DNA of 64,000 nucleotides, taken from NCBI RefSeq assembly GCF_002019605.1, contig NZ_KV917368.1, positions 4,943,070 to 5,007,069 of the forward strand, read 5' to 3'. Both the position numbers and the translations under genes were made by a program. The notes under the pieces were generated by a model. It made no database searches, was not told the DNA's origin, and saw only the letters and a program-made list of their open reading frames with translations. This document shows positions 36,920 through 45,871 of the stretch, in pieces. This DNA comes from Alkalihalobacterium alkalinitrilicum. Lineage in GTDB: Bacteria > Bacillota > Bacilli > Bacillales > Bacillaceae_F. Position 1 is the stretch's first letter. The number at the start of each line of letters is the position of its first letter.

Positions 36920-37789
36920 ATGAAGGTTGAAAATAATCATTCCGTAAATCATATAAGGGATTATCTGGAACAACTTGAAGATTACTTTAATCAAGATGAA
37001 TCCCTAACAAAAGAAGAGGAAAATCCGGTTGAAATTACTTTTGCCATTTCTTTAAAAAGTAAACAAGTATCACGAAACTGGAACACAGTTCAAGAAAATT
37101 TATCAAAAACGTTAAGATCAATTTTAAACAATACTGATCAACACTTTCGAATTATAATAGCAGGGCATGAGAAGCCCCAAATTAATGAATTAAATCATGG
37201 CAGTGTTACATGGTTGCCAGTAAAGTTTCGCCGTCCAAGGAATTCTGGAGAATTTTCTATGGATAAACTAAATAAACGTAAGGTGATCGGTGCATTTTTG
37301 AGGAAAGTTGGCTTTTCAGGGTACTTTATGCCGCTTGATGCTGATGATTGGATCCACTATAGATTTGTAGAGTATTTAAGCAAACAGCCATTTTCAAATG
37401 CTTTTATATTACAGAAAGGGTTCATGTTAAATACAAAGCTTAAAGAGATTTGGGAGAGGGATAATTTTTACCGAGGGTGTGGTAGCGGTATTATCTATTA
37501 CTTTCGCAATTCTGACTTTCCTTTAAGTACAAGGATAAGAGATATTCAGCGAGTTTCTTTCAAAGTAGCGTTAAGGCCTCACCTAAAAGTTATTCAAAAT
37601 CTTAAAATCATTAAAAAAGACTATCATATGGTTACTACTCCACTTGCAATTTGGGTTCTTGGTCATGGAGACAATAATAGTATATTAAAAGGAAAGAAAG
37701 ATAATTCAATATCAGCAAAGAACTATAATGCTCAAGGAGAAAAACTTGAAGAGTGGTTTTATGATTATTTTAAAATTAAGGAGAAATAA
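36920..37789 (+). CDS. GT-A glycosyltransferase, family B (single copy)
   Basis: The 289-residue protein has an acidic N-terminal region, then ITFAISLKSKQVSRNW and LRSILNNTDQHFRIIIAGH (start of a GT-A fold) and the metal site FMPLDADDWIHYRFVEYL near residue 140. The acceptor and donor are unknown. It differs clearly from the neighbouring families A and C and occurs once in the array. AAAGGATGG precedes the ATG; 51 bases separate it from the previous gene. Confidence 0.72.
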   Translation: MKVENNHSVNHIRDYLEQLEDYFNQDESLTKEEENPVEITFAISLKSKQVSRNWNTVQENLSKTLRSILNNTDQHFRIIIAGHEKPQINELNHGSVTWLPVKFRRPRNSGEFSMDKLNKRKVIGAFLRKVGFSGYFMPLDADDWIHYRFVEYLSKQPFSNAFILQKGFMLNTKLKEIWERDNFYRGCGSGIIYYFRNSDFPLSTRIRDIQRVSFKVALRPHLKVIQNLKIIKKDYHMVTTPLAIWVLGHGDNNSILKGKKDNSISAKNYNAQGEKLEEWFYDYFKIKEK

Positions 37790-37913
37790 AGGTATCCAGT
37801 TTAAGTATATTTTTTTGAAGGATATTTCTATTTTTAGTGAAAATAAAACTACGAAAATGCTTTTATATTCAGATGTTAGTTTCGATAGAGCGATAATGAA
37901 GGGTGAAATAACT

Positions 37914-38618
37914 ATGTTAAATAATGTATCGGTATTGATCCCATACAAGCCAGATAATGGGGTAAGAGATAACTTATTTAAATGGGTGCGATCATTTTAT
38001 GAAAATGTTATGCCTGATGTAGAGCTGTGTATCGGTGAAGACCATAGTGAACTTTTTAATAGATCACGAGCAATTAATACAGCTGCTCAAAAAGCGAGTA
38101 AAGAGATCTTTGTAATTGCTGATGGTGATGTCATTTATAATCCAGAAATGATTGTTCAAGCTATAAAATTACTTGATAAACATGCTTGGGTGATACCTTA
38201 TCGGAAATGGTTGAATCTCGATAAGGAAAGTACTGAAAAAATTCTTAAGATATCCCCCGAATGGCCTTTACCGATAGAAGTGAAATATAAACAACGAGGT
38301 CATAAGAGAAATAAAAAACCTAACCCAGAAAGCGGAGTGCTAGTTCTTCCTCGTAAAAACTTTAATATTGTAGAAGGGTTTGATGAAAGGTTTAAAGGGT
38401 GGGGAAAAGAAGACAGAGCTTTTTGTATAGCAATGAACACACTATGTGGTCCATATAAGCGCATTGAAAAAGGGTTTTTATACCATTTATGGCATCCAAG
38501 TACGGGAGCAGGAGGAAACCCCCATTTTGAAAAAAACAATGAGTTATATTTAGGATATGTAAAGTGTAGGGGGAATAAATCTAAGATGAAAAATTTTATT
38601 AGGAATAGAGAGATATAG
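37914..38618 (+). CDS. Galactosyltransferase-like GT, family C copy 1 (altered motif)
   Basis: The 234-residue protein starts MLNNVSVLIPYKPDNG and has the DxD-type motif IADGDVIYNP near residue 85. The C-terminal region has GFDERFKGWGKEDRAF, the counterpart of the galactosyltransferase (GT7-like) WGGEDDAF seen intact in its paralogs at 39757 and 40497. Here Gly is Lys and the last Asp is Arg, so donor use may differ or be lost. ATG at 37914 lines up with the starts of the paralogs and has GAAGGG upstream; a longer frame runs back to 37728 inside the preceding gene. Confidence 0.8.
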   Translation: MLNNVSVLIPYKPDNGVRDNLFKWVRSFYENVMPDVELCIGEDHSELFNRSRAINTAAQKASKEIFVIADGDVIYNPEMIVQAIKLLDKHAWVIPYRKWLNLDKESTEKILKISPEWPLPIEVKYKQRGHKRNKKPNPESGVLVLPRKNFNIVEGFDERFKGWGKEDRAFCIAMNTLCGPYKRIEKGFLYHLWHPSTGAGGNPHFEKNNELYLGYVKCRGNKSKMKNFIRNREI

Positions 38619-38740
38619 TATTAGTCAAAGTAGGATTTCTATTTACTGGATCAAAAAGGAGAAACAGAACAACTGGCCAAGAGCGTTGATAAACTAATTG
38701 AAAATGCATCAAAATTCGGTCTTATATTTGAGGTGATGAA

Positions 38741-39433
38741 ATGGTTTCTATAATAGTAAGTACAACTAGACAGCATCACATCAACATTGTTTTTGCAAAT
38801 TACAAGAGGCAAGAATGGAAGGAAAAAGAACTAATTATTATATTAAATAAGGAAGATATGGATATTTATGAGTGGAAAAAAGAAGCGAAGAAACATCAAA
38901 ATGTCACGGTGTTTCAATTATCAGAAAAATTAACCCTAGGAGAGTGCCTAAATTTCGGCATAGAAAAATCCAAATTTGAATACATTGCTAAGTTTGATGA
39001 TGACGATTATTATGGACCTTGTTATCTTAAACAATCGATGACAGCCTTTGAAAACACAGGTGCCTCAATTGTTGGAAAACATACTGTCTTTATGTATTTT
39101 GAAAATAGTAAAACACTAGCGGTATGTAATCCAAAGAGGGAGAAACAATTTACTAGGTTTATTAAAGGTGGAACGATCATGTTCAAAAAAGAGATTTTTA
39201 AAAAGGTTAAATTTATTAAAGCCCCTGTCTCCACAGATCTTTATTTTCTTAGAGATTGTGCTAAAAAGGGGTATAAAATATTTTCTACCGATCGATATAA
39301 TTATACATGTATTAGGAGGGGGGATAAAAATACCCATACTCAAAGAAGTAGTGATAAGAGCTATTTAAAACAAAGTATAATAGTTTGTAAAACTGATAAT
39401 TTTGTTCCTTTAGTGACAAAAGATATTCTCTAG
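38741..39433 (+). CDS. Small GT-A glycosyltransferase, family A copy 2
   Basis: The 230-residue protein is the paralog of the one at 36188: MVSIIVSTTRQHHINIVFAN, LTLGECLNFGIEKS and AKFDDDDYYGPCYL. GAGGTG precedes the ATG. The 122 bases before it hold an open stretch reading GETEQLAKSVDKLIENA without a start, possibly the tail of a lost gene. Confidence 0.82.
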   Translation: MVSIIVSTTRQHHINIVFANYKRQEWKEKELIIILNKEDMDIYEWKKEAKKHQNVTVFQLSEKLTLGECLNFGIEKSKFEYIAKFDDDDYYGPCYLKQSMTAFENTGASIVGKHTVFMYFENSKTLAVCNPKREKQFTRFIKGGTIMFKKEIFKKVKFIKAPVSTDLYFLRDCAKKGYKIFSTDRYNYTCIRRGDKNTHTQRSSDKSYLKQSIIVCKTDNFVPLVTKDIL

Positions 39434-39753
39434 GGGGATGGAAAAATACAACTTGTTTCCCGTCCCCTCTCTTGGGACACAATTCCACCTCTTTCCCCTT
39501 TCAAATTTCAACTTTGGAATCCTGCAAAATGATATATCCTATTCAATGAGAAACAACCTCAAAGCTGTTCAGCAAATAACTATTTTCAATTACTTGATTT
39601 ATTAAACTATGTCCAGTGTATCCTCCATTTCATATAAATATTAGAGGTATTCAAAGCAGTTCAATTTTGTTTATTGAAGGTGGCTTTGAAAGCTCAGAAA
39701 TGAGTGTTTAAAGATGAGTTCTCTTTTATTTATGAAAGAAAGTGAGGAGGATA
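39434..39753. other. Non-coding spacer inside the GT array
   Basis: About 320 bases with no supported frame. A GTCCC/GGGAC hairpin lies at about 39464-39480, and the segment 39540-39640 gives short broken frames only. It could be the remains of a lost array member, but I could not align it to the neighbours by eye. Confidence 0.35.
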
Positions 39754-39756
39754 ATG

Positions 39757-40464
39757 ATGTTGAAAAATGTTTCGGTGTTAATTCCTTATAAACCAGATAA
39801 CGGATTAAGGGATCAGTTACTCGCCTGGGTTATTACATTTTATAAAAATGTATTGCCTAAAATAGAAATTTGTATAGGAGAAAATCATGATGACCTTTTT
39901 AGTAGAGCACAAGCTATTAATAATGCTGCAAAGAAAGCAACGAAAGATATCTTTGTAATTGCAGACGGAGATATCGTATATAATCCGCAAGTCATTAAAC
40001 GGTCTATTCAGTTACTTGAAAAGTATGCATGGGTAATCCCATATAAAAAGTGTTTAGACCTTACAGAAGACAGTACTAATAAGCTCTTAAAAAAACCACC
40101 ACATTGGCCCTTACCTAAAGAAATAGAGTATACAGAGCGGTTTAAAGATGATACAAAATACCAGTCTGTAGGTGGCTTCACCATCCTTTCACGTAAAAAT
40201 TTTAATAGTGTTGGAGGATTTGATGAAAGATTTAAAGGCTGGGGAGGAGAAGATGACGCATTTAAACATGCGATGGATACAATATGTGGGCCTCATAAAC
40301 GAATTGAAGATGAGTTTATCTATCATTTATGGCATCCAAAAGTTGGGGGAAAGAAAAACCCTAATATTGAAAAAAACCGACACTTTATTAGACGGTATGC
40401 CAGTTGTAATGGAAATATAGAAAAAATGAAAACCTTAATTAATAAACGTAAAAGCATGGGTTAA
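39757..40464 (+). CDS. Galactosyltransferase-like GT, family C copy 2
   Basis: The 235-residue protein begins MLKNVSVLIPYKPDNG, has IADGDIVYNP near residue 85 and GFDERFKGWGGEDDAFKHAM near 165, the intact acidic signature of the N-terminal/GT7C galactosyltransferase family. It is collinear with copies at 37914 and 40497. GAGGAGG lies 5-8 bases before the ATGs at 39754 and 39757; the second aligns with the paralogs. Confidence 0.83.
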   Translation: MLKNVSVLIPYKPDNGLRDQLLAWVITFYKNVLPKIEICIGENHDDLFSRAQAINNAAKKATKDIFVIADGDIVYNPQVIKRSIQLLEKYAWVIPYKKCLDLTEDSTNKLLKKPPHWPLPKEIEYTERFKDDTKYQSVGGFTILSRKNFNSVGGFDERFKGWGGEDDAFKHAMDTICGPHKRIEDEFIYHLWHPKVGGKKNPNIEKNRHFIRRYASCNGNIEKMKTLINKRKSMG

Positions 40465-40496
40465 TTCAATAATATGCATTTGGAGGAGGAATGCCG

Positions 40497-41195
40497 ATGC
40501 TAGGAGATGTTTCCATTTTAATACCTTTTAAGCCAGATAACAGAATTAGAAGTGAATTATTTAATTGGGTAATAAAATTTTATGAAACTTTGTTACCTGA
40601 AGTTGAAGTATGCGTAGGGGAAAATCATGAAGAGCTATTTAATAGATCAATGGCGATTAATAATGCTGCAAAGAAAGCAACAAGAAATGTATTTGTGATT
40701 GCAGATGGTGATATCATATATAACCCAAAAGTTATTGTTCAATCCTTACTGCTGCTTGATAAATATGCATGGGTAATCCCCTATAAAACCTTTATGGATT
40801 TTACGCAGGAAAGTACCAAAAAACTATTAAAAAAAATACCAATGTGGCCATTACCTGTTGGGGTGGAGTATGCTGAACGTTACAAAAACAATTATAAATG
40901 TGTGAGTGGTCTTATTATTGTTCCTCGGCAAAATTTCAATAGAGTCGGAGGATTTGATGAACGGTTTAAAGGATGGGGGGGAGAGGATGATGCATTTATG
41001 AATGCTATGAATACTTTATGTGGCCCCTATAAAAGACTAGAAGAAGAGTATATCTATCATTTATGGCATCCAAAAGTTGGATCGAAAACAAATTCAAATT
41101 ATGCTAATAATTACAAATTATATAAAAGATACCTTGAAAGCAATGGAGATGCGGTAAAGATGGAAGAGTTAATAAGAGAACACAAAATGAAATAA
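40497..41195 (+). CDS. Galactosyltransferase-like GT, family C copy 3
   Basis: The 232-residue protein begins MLGDVSILIPFKPDN, with IADGDIIYNP and GFDERFKGWGGEDDAFMNAM. It follows copy 2 after 32 bases and has GGAGGAGGA before its ATG. It closes the forward array and is convergent with the CgeB-like gene, with a hairpin between them. Confidence 0.83.
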   Translation: MLGDVSILIPFKPDNRIRSELFNWVIKFYETLLPEVEVCVGENHEELFNRSMAINNAAKKATRNVFVIADGDIIYNPKVIVQSLLLLDKYAWVIPYKTFMDFTQESTKKLLKKIPMWPLPVGVEYAERYKNNYKCVSGLIIVPRQNFNRVGGFDERFKGWGGEDDAFMNAMNTLCGPYKRLEEEYIYHLWHPKVGSKTNSNYANNYKLYKRYLESNGDAVKMEELIREHKMK

Positions 41196-41240
41196 GCTTC
41201 TTTTCAAATTAATGAAGGGAAGCTTATTTAAGCCTTTTTC
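41191..41240. terminator. Terminator at the end of the GT array
   Basis: AATAAGCTTC and GAAGCTTATT arms (41191-41200, 41219-41228) with an AT-rich loop, followed by TTTAAGCCTTTTT. It overlaps the last codon of family C copy 3 and lies between convergent genes. Confidence 0.7.
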
Positions 41241-41256
41241 TGTATTGTTAAGTTTT

Positions 41257-42192
41257 TCATAGTTGAATATTCAGGTAGTCAAGAATATATTGAATAAATT
41301 GATGAATTCTAATTTCCGTAGTATGCCTAGATCTGACCATTTTGTAACCATTTTCTGCAATGTGTAACCTCTCAGCATCATTTTTTATATAATATTGTGC
41401 CTTTGCAAAGTAATTTTTATCATTGATCTCCACAAAAGTTTTTCGATCTACAAAACCAAGATCCTTTAATTCTTGTGAATCAGTAGCGAGAAGTAATGTG
41501 TTACATCCAAGCACTTCAGTATATTTTTTAATAGGGAACTTATATATTGAATCATCTGTAAAAAAAATTTTTGCTCTGTTAATCTCCTTGGCATAATTTT
41601 CACCTATTAGCGCAGTTTTAATAGCATCTGCAGAGAAATATTTATAACCTGGGTGTATATGATGAACAAAACCGTTAACACCATTCATCTCATTGGCAAT
41701 TTTTTGTCGCAAAGGATAATGCTTTTCTGTTGTAGCTCCCATTAGCAAATAGTCAATATCTTTATCTAATTTATAATCCTTAAATATCGGTGTATGAATA
41801 AAGTGTGGTAACCATCTGTACATATGTGAGAATTCAGGAAAGTGTTGTAAAAAGTAATCTCGATAATGGACAAATATTAAATGAGCTGAATAATCTTTAA
41901 CCAGCTGTTTAAATTTTTCTTGGTTAGAATGTAAATCGTGATAAAGTATGCCCACTGGGATATTACAATCTCTTAAACCAGTAATCGGCTGATTGTTAAA
42001 GAGTCCGTCGAAATAAATAAAATTAGGTTTGAAATTTAATTCATCTAATAATTTTTTTATATGTCCTCCTTTCGTAATAAATCGGACATCAACGTTTGAA
42101 TGTTTAGCAAGTTCAGATTTAAAATATTCTTTATCCTCATGCAAGTAGTTTTTTTTATCTACAGTTGAATATAATATTTTTAACTTGCCCAC
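41257..42192 (-). CDS. CgeB-like GT-B glycosyltransferase
   Basis: The 311-residue protein (from GTG at 42192) starts VGKLKILYSTVDKKNYL and has a glycosyltransferase C-terminal domain typical of CgeB-like spore proteins: YLLMGATTEKHYPLRQKI near residue 155, KKYTEVLGCNTLLLATDS near 250, and a terminal helix of the kind RHTTEIRIHQFIQYIL. A longer frame upstream overlaps the GT2 gene and is rejected because AGGGGGG lies just before this GTG. CgeB affects the outermost spore layer in B. subtilis. Last gene of a three-gene reverse operon. Confidence 0.72.
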   Translation of the reverse strand: MGKLKILYSTVDKKNYLHEDKEYFKSELAKHSNVDVRFITKGGHIKKLLDELNFKPNFIYFDGLFNNQPITGLRDCNIPVGILYHDLHSNQEKFKQLVKDYSAHLIFVHYRDYFLQHFPEFSHMYRWLPHFIHTPIFKDYKLDKDIDYLLMGATTEKHYPLRQKIANEMNGVNGFVHHIHPGYKYFSADAIKTALIGENYAKEINRAKIFFTDDSIYKFPIKKYTEVLGCNTLLLATDSQELKDLGFVDRKTFVEINDKNYFAKAQYYIKNDAERLHIAENGYKMVRSRHTTEIRIHQFIQYILDYLNIQL

Positions 42193-42208
42193 GTAACCCC
42201 CCCTTAAT

Positions 42209-42985
42209 TCAGGTAAGATAAGCTGATATGGTTTCTTGGCTAAAATATTTTTTGTAATTGATTTTTTCAAAATGAGACTTTGATCCGGCTGATTTGAACT
42301 CTTTAATTCCATGTTTTTTCTCATACAATAGGTATGAGTCTTGTGTTTGAAATCTATATTTCTGATAATGTTTTTTTTGCACCTGTTTATGGTAAATAAA
42401 CACCTCAGGGTGAAGAGCAACTTTCATCTTCCCTTTATGGGAAAAAAAGAAATCAATATGATGAAAAACCTTCAGTCGATCATCCCAAGGGTGTTTTATA
42501 AGTACATCCGTCCTAGCCAGGAAGAAGTTATGAATAATATCATAAAGCTTACAGCCAGCTTCTTCACCATAAGAATCTTTCGTATGGGTTAATACGCCAT
42601 CTTTATAGTTTAATTTACCGTGATAGCTATGGACTCTATTTTTCCAAATCCAACGTCCACCTACTATATCTACATCGGAATTTTCAAGTACGTGTAATAA
42701 TTTTTCAATTTTTGTTTCTTTAATAAAACAATAATCATCATCGAGGACTAAAACATAAGGGGTTTTAACTTGTTGTATTAAAAAATTCCTGCCTTTTGAC
42801 ATCCCAATATTGAAGGGTAAAACATGGAACTCAACGTCATTCCTAGGTTGGGGATTTTGACTATCATCAGCAACAATAATCTTTAATTTGGGATAATACT
42901 TTTTAATACTATTTATTAATAGATCTAAACACTCCGGCCGTTCAAAGGCTTTAATAATGGCAGTTACCTTTTGTTCTACGTTCAT
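42209..42985 (-). CDS. Glycosyltransferase family 2
   Basis: The 258-residue protein shows TAIIKAFERPECLDLLINSI, VADDSQNPQPRND, the conserved NIGMSKGRNFLIQ and the metal site VLVLDDDYCFIK. AAGGAG precedes the ATG. It follows the pyruvyltransferase gene with a 52-base gap and is probably transcribed from the sigma-K-type promoter at 43834. Confidence 0.85.
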   Translation of the reverse strand: MNVEQKVTAIIKAFERPECLDLLINSIKKYYPKLKIIVADDSQNPQPRNDVEFHVLPFNIGMSKGRNFLIQQVKTPYVLVLDDDYCFIKETKIEKLLHVLENSDVDIVGGRWIWKNRVHSYHGKLNYKDGVLTHTKDSYGEEAGCKLYDIIHNFFLARTDVLIKHPWDDRLKVFHHIDFFFSHKGKMKVALHPEVFIYHKQVQKKHYQKYRFQTQDSYLLYEKKHGIKEFKSAGSKSHFEKINYKKYFSQETISAYLT

Positions 42986-43037
42986 TTTTCGGCTCCTTCC
43001 TTATACTAGTTATTTTACTTTTAAAGTAATTAGAGGT

Positions 43038-43802
43038 TTAGAGGAAATATACAGGGAAGCCTTTAAGGGAATAATTGGCAATTCCACGTACTTTATGATA
43101 GTTATTATCACGACAATAGACCTTTTTACCCATCATTGCTGCTGCAATCATAACGTGTGCTCGGTCGGTATGGATAATTTCGTGCCTGCTAATCATTTTA
43201 AGCCATTCATGCAAATTCTTACATTTGATGGAAATGTCTATATTATCTTTTGGGATCCGTTTATTGATCGAATCATGATCTGTACGAAAGGCGTTTAAGT
43301 TGCCATTTCTTGTTTCACTGTAGGTGGAAAAATTATAAAAAAAGGCACAGTCATAGGCAAGATCTGCATCACATAAATTTTTGATTTGTTTGAATGATTC
43401 TACTTCTCTTGCAAATACTAAAGCTTTTGTTTTCATAAGCGCATCTTTTACTAATGTTAAGGAAGTATCGAATGATGATGGGAAAATAATGACATGCTCA
43501 AATCTTTCCTCAACAAAAGGTAGTAATTCTGGCCATAAATGATAAGCATGACACCAGTTACCCCCACCTGCAATAATTGCGGTTTCACCCGAAGTTTTCT
43601 TAATCCTTCTCCAATCGATCTCCTTATAATTTTTATTAGAAAGCAGATCTCGTGTAGCTTCCCATATAAGATGGTCTCCTATATTTCCTCCTGATTTCAT
43701 TAAAGTAATATCAGTTGCATTGTCTATTAACCTTTTTAACTTTTTTTTACTGTATTCGATCTCCTTCTTCTGTATTAGATATTGTTCTAAGTTTCTCTCC
43801 AC
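43038..43802 (-). CDS. Polysaccharide pyruvyl transferase family
   Basis: The 254-residue protein has the family pattern GGNIGDHLIWEATRDLL near residue 40, AIIAGGGNWCHAYHLWPEL, and the C-terminal SRHEIIHTDRAHVMIAAAMM followed by GKKVYCRDN, characteristic of PS_pyruv_trans proteins. These add ketal-linked pyruvate from PEP to sugars of surface polysaccharides, giving negative charge. The start is GTG at 43802, about 9 bases after AGGGGG. An exact sigma-K promoter match lies just upstream. Confidence 0.85.
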   Translation of the reverse strand: MERNLEQYLIQKKEIEYSKKKLKRLIDNATDITLMKSGGNIGDHLIWEATRDLLSNKNYKEIDWRRIKKTSGETAIIAGGGNWCHAYHLWPELLPFVEERFEHVIIFPSSFDTSLTLVKDALMKTKALVFAREVESFKQIKNLCDADLAYDCAFFYNFSTYSETRNGNLNAFRTDHDSINKRIPKDNIDISIKCKNLHEWLKMISRHEIIHTDRAHVMIAAAMMGKKVYCRDNNYHKVRGIANYSLKGFPVYFL

Positions 43803-43833
43803 TGAAATAGGCCCCCTATATCAATCTATAATG

Positions 43834-43861
43834 TAAGGTATGTAAACGAAATGGGTTAAGT
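43834..43861 (-). promoter_or_regulatory. Sigma-K-type promoter for the pyruvyltransferase operon
   Basis: On the reverse strand: AC (43861-43860), 17 bases, CATACCTTA (43842-43834). All fixed positions of AC-N17-CATANNNTA match. The -10 lies 31 bases before the GTG start. Confidence 0.65.
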
Positions 43862-44027
43862 CACGGCTAAAACTTTAAGTTGTTAGTTATATCTGGAGAA
43901 GAATATATCCCATTAGGTTAAAAGCGTGGTTCTTCCTCATTCTTCCTATCGTTTTTCAATACCATTACTTTGGACTAACGGAACCGTTATGGTAGATAAA
44001 AGAAAAGTGGAAAAGACTTTTTAGAAT

Positions 44028-44075
44028 GGACAACTTACTTTCCCTTTGTAACAAGAATAGAGTACTAGCAAAGAG
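44028..44075 (+). promoter_or_regulatory. Promoter-like element, copy B (before rmlA)
   Basis: GGACAACTTAC, 17 bases, AATAGAGTACTA (44056-44067), followed by GCAAAGAG. Here the -35 dinucleotide is AC exactly 17 bases before AATAGAGTA, one base from the sigma-K consensus. It lies about 90 bases before the rmlA start. Confidence 0.55.
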
Positions 44076-44155
44076 ATAAGGAGAAAAACTCGAAATCGCT
44101 ATAGGTTAATTTATATGGGGCGAAAGTAGTTAGGAAGTTCTAAGGGGGTGATGAG

Positions 44156-44908
44156 ATGAAAGGGGTTATTCTAGCAGGAGGAAAAGGTACTCGGTTAAGA
44201 CCTTTTACTAAAATTATAAATAAACATCTTCTTCCAGTGGGACCATTCCCAATGATTTATTGGTCAATAAAAAAGCTCAAGGAGGCTGAAATAAAAGACA
44301 TTTTAATATTGACAAATAAAGAGCATTTAAGTAACTTTATATCTATTTTTGGAAATGGTAAGGGATTAGGAGTGAATTTAACCTATAAAGTTCAAGATGG
44401 GCCAAATGGAATTGCAGATGGCGTAGCTTATGCAAAGTCGTTTGTAAGGGATGAAAAATTTATTACCATTTTAGGTGATAATATTTTTGAAGATTCCCTT
44501 GTACCTTACATTGAAAGTTTTAAACAACAAAAAAGTGGGGGAAGAGTTTTATTAAAAGAAGTACCAAACCCTTCACGTTATGGAATTGCCATATTAAATA
44601 AAGAAACAAACACCATTCAATCAATAATTGAAAAACCTGAAAAGACGAATTCTCCTTACTGTGTAACAGGAGTTTACATGTATAATGTTCAAGTGTTTGA
44701 TTTTATTAATGCTATAAAACCATCCGCTCGTGGAGAATTAGAAATTACAGATGTTAACAATTTATTTATAAATCAAAACCAACTGCAATATGATATTTTA
44801 AAAGGCTGGTGGATTGATGCAGGTACACATGAATCGCTATATAAAGCTAATACTTTAGTTTATGAGCTTATTAAAATATCAAAAAGGAAGGGGGAGGAAC
44901 GTGAGTAA
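44156..44908 (+). CDS. rmlA: Glucose-1-phosphate thymidylyltransferase (short RmlA/SpsI type)
   Basis: The 250-residue protein has the nucleotidyltransferase start [18 protein letters not shown], the [13 protein letters not shown] segment, the metal aspartate in [12 protein letters not shown] and [10 protein letters not shown]. It forms dTDP-glucose from glucose-1-phosphate and dTTP. At 250 residues it is the short form seen in the B. subtilis sps operon (SpsI) rather than the 290-residue RmlA. AGGGGGTG precedes the ATG. Its end overlaps the start of rmlB by 8 bases. Confidence 0.9.
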   Translation: MKGVILAGGKGTRLRPFTKIINKHLLPVGPFPMIYWSIKKLKEAEIKDILILTNKEHLSNFISIFGNGKGLGVNLTYKVQDGPNGIADGVAYAKSFVRDEKFITILGDNIFEDSLVPYIESFKQQKSGGRVLLKEVPNPSRYGIAILNKETNTIQSIIEKPEKTNSPYCVTGVYMYNVQVFDFINAIKPSARGELEITDVNNLFINQNQLQYDILKGWWIDAGTHESLYKANTLVYELIKISKRKGEERE

Positions 44909-45854
44909 ACACCTTCTAGTTACAGGCGGTGCAGGATTTATCGGTTCAAACTTTATTGAGTATATGTTAGGGAATACAAGTTATTCAATTACCAACATTG
45001 ATGCATTAACTTATGCAGGTGATATTGACAACATTAAACACTTTAATCAGAACTCAAAATATCGATTTATTCATTGTGATATTAGCAATAGTACTAGTTT
45101 AAAGCAAGCTTTTGACCGTGAATATAAAGCAATTATTAATTTCGCAGCAGAATCTCATGTTGATCGTAGCATTGAGAATGCTCATCCTTTTATAAATACA
45201 AATATTAACGGAACACTTAATCTTTTAAATGCTGTACTTGTCGGAAAAGCCAAAAAAATGATTCAAATTTCAACAGATGAAGTGTATGGATCCTTAGGGC
45301 ATGAAGATCTTCCATTTACTGAACACTCTCCCCTAGCACCTAATAACCCTTATTCAGCAAGTAAAGCAAGTGCTGATTTGCTTGTTCGCTCCTTCTATAA
45401 AACATATCAATTACCTTTGATAATCACTCGATGTAGCAATAATTATGGTCCTAAGCAACATAGAGAAAAATTTATCCCTAAAGTAATCATAAATGCTTTG
45501 AATGACCAAAAAATTCCTCTTTATGGAGACGGTCAAAATGTTCGCGATTGGCTGTTTGTGGATGATCATTGTCGTGCCATTCATATGGTGTTAGAACATG
45601 GAGAACCAGGTGAGGTTTATAACATTGGCGGCGGACATGAGAGAACGAATAAAGAAGTGATTACACTAATTCTTGATTATTTAAATAAAAAACATCAATT
45701 AATCGAATATGTTGAAGATCGAAAAGGTCACGATAGAAGATATGCAATCAATTGGGGCAAAATTCATAAGGAATTAGGATGGAAGCCACAAGTAACATTT
45801 AGAGATGGACTTATTAATACGATCGAATGGTACAAAAACAACAAAATCCAATAA
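44901..45854 (+). CDS. rmlB: dTDP-glucose 4,6-dehydratase
   Basis: The 317-residue protein is a canonical RmlB/Sps[42 protein letters not shown] (catalytic Thr-Asp-Glu) and [14 protein letters not shown] (YxxxK). It converts dTDP-glucose to the 4-keto-6-deoxy sugar, second step of dTDP-rhamnose synthesis. GTG at 44901 with GGGAGG upstream; overlap with rmlA indicates coupling. It is the reference against which the altered paralog at 23474 stands out. Confidence 0.95.
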   Translation: MSKHLLVTGGAGFIGSNFIEYMLGNTSYSITNIDALTYAGDIDNIKHFNQNSKYRFIHCDISNSTSLKQAFDREYKAIINFAAESHVDRSIENAHPFINTNINGTLNLLNAVLVGKAKKMIQISTDEVYGSLGHEDLPFTEHSPLAPNNPYSASKASADLLVRSFYKTYQLPLIITRCSNNYGPKQHREKFIPKVIINALNDQKIPLYGDGQNVRDWLFVDDHCRAIHMVLEHGEPGEVYNIGGGHERTNKEVITLILDYLNKKHQLIEYVEDRKGHDRRYAINWGKIHKELGWKPQVTFRDGLINTIEWYKNNKIQ

Positions 45855-45871
45855 AGTAGGTGAAAAAACTG

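Larger units (their letters stand above)
43803..44155. other. Divergent promoter region between pyruvyltransferase and rmlA
   Basis: This 353-base gap has no supported gene. It holds the reverse sigma-K-type promoter (43834-43861) for the pyruvyltransferase operon and promoter-like element copy B (44028-44075) for the rml operon, with about 150 bases of unassigned DNA between them. Confidence 0.6.
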
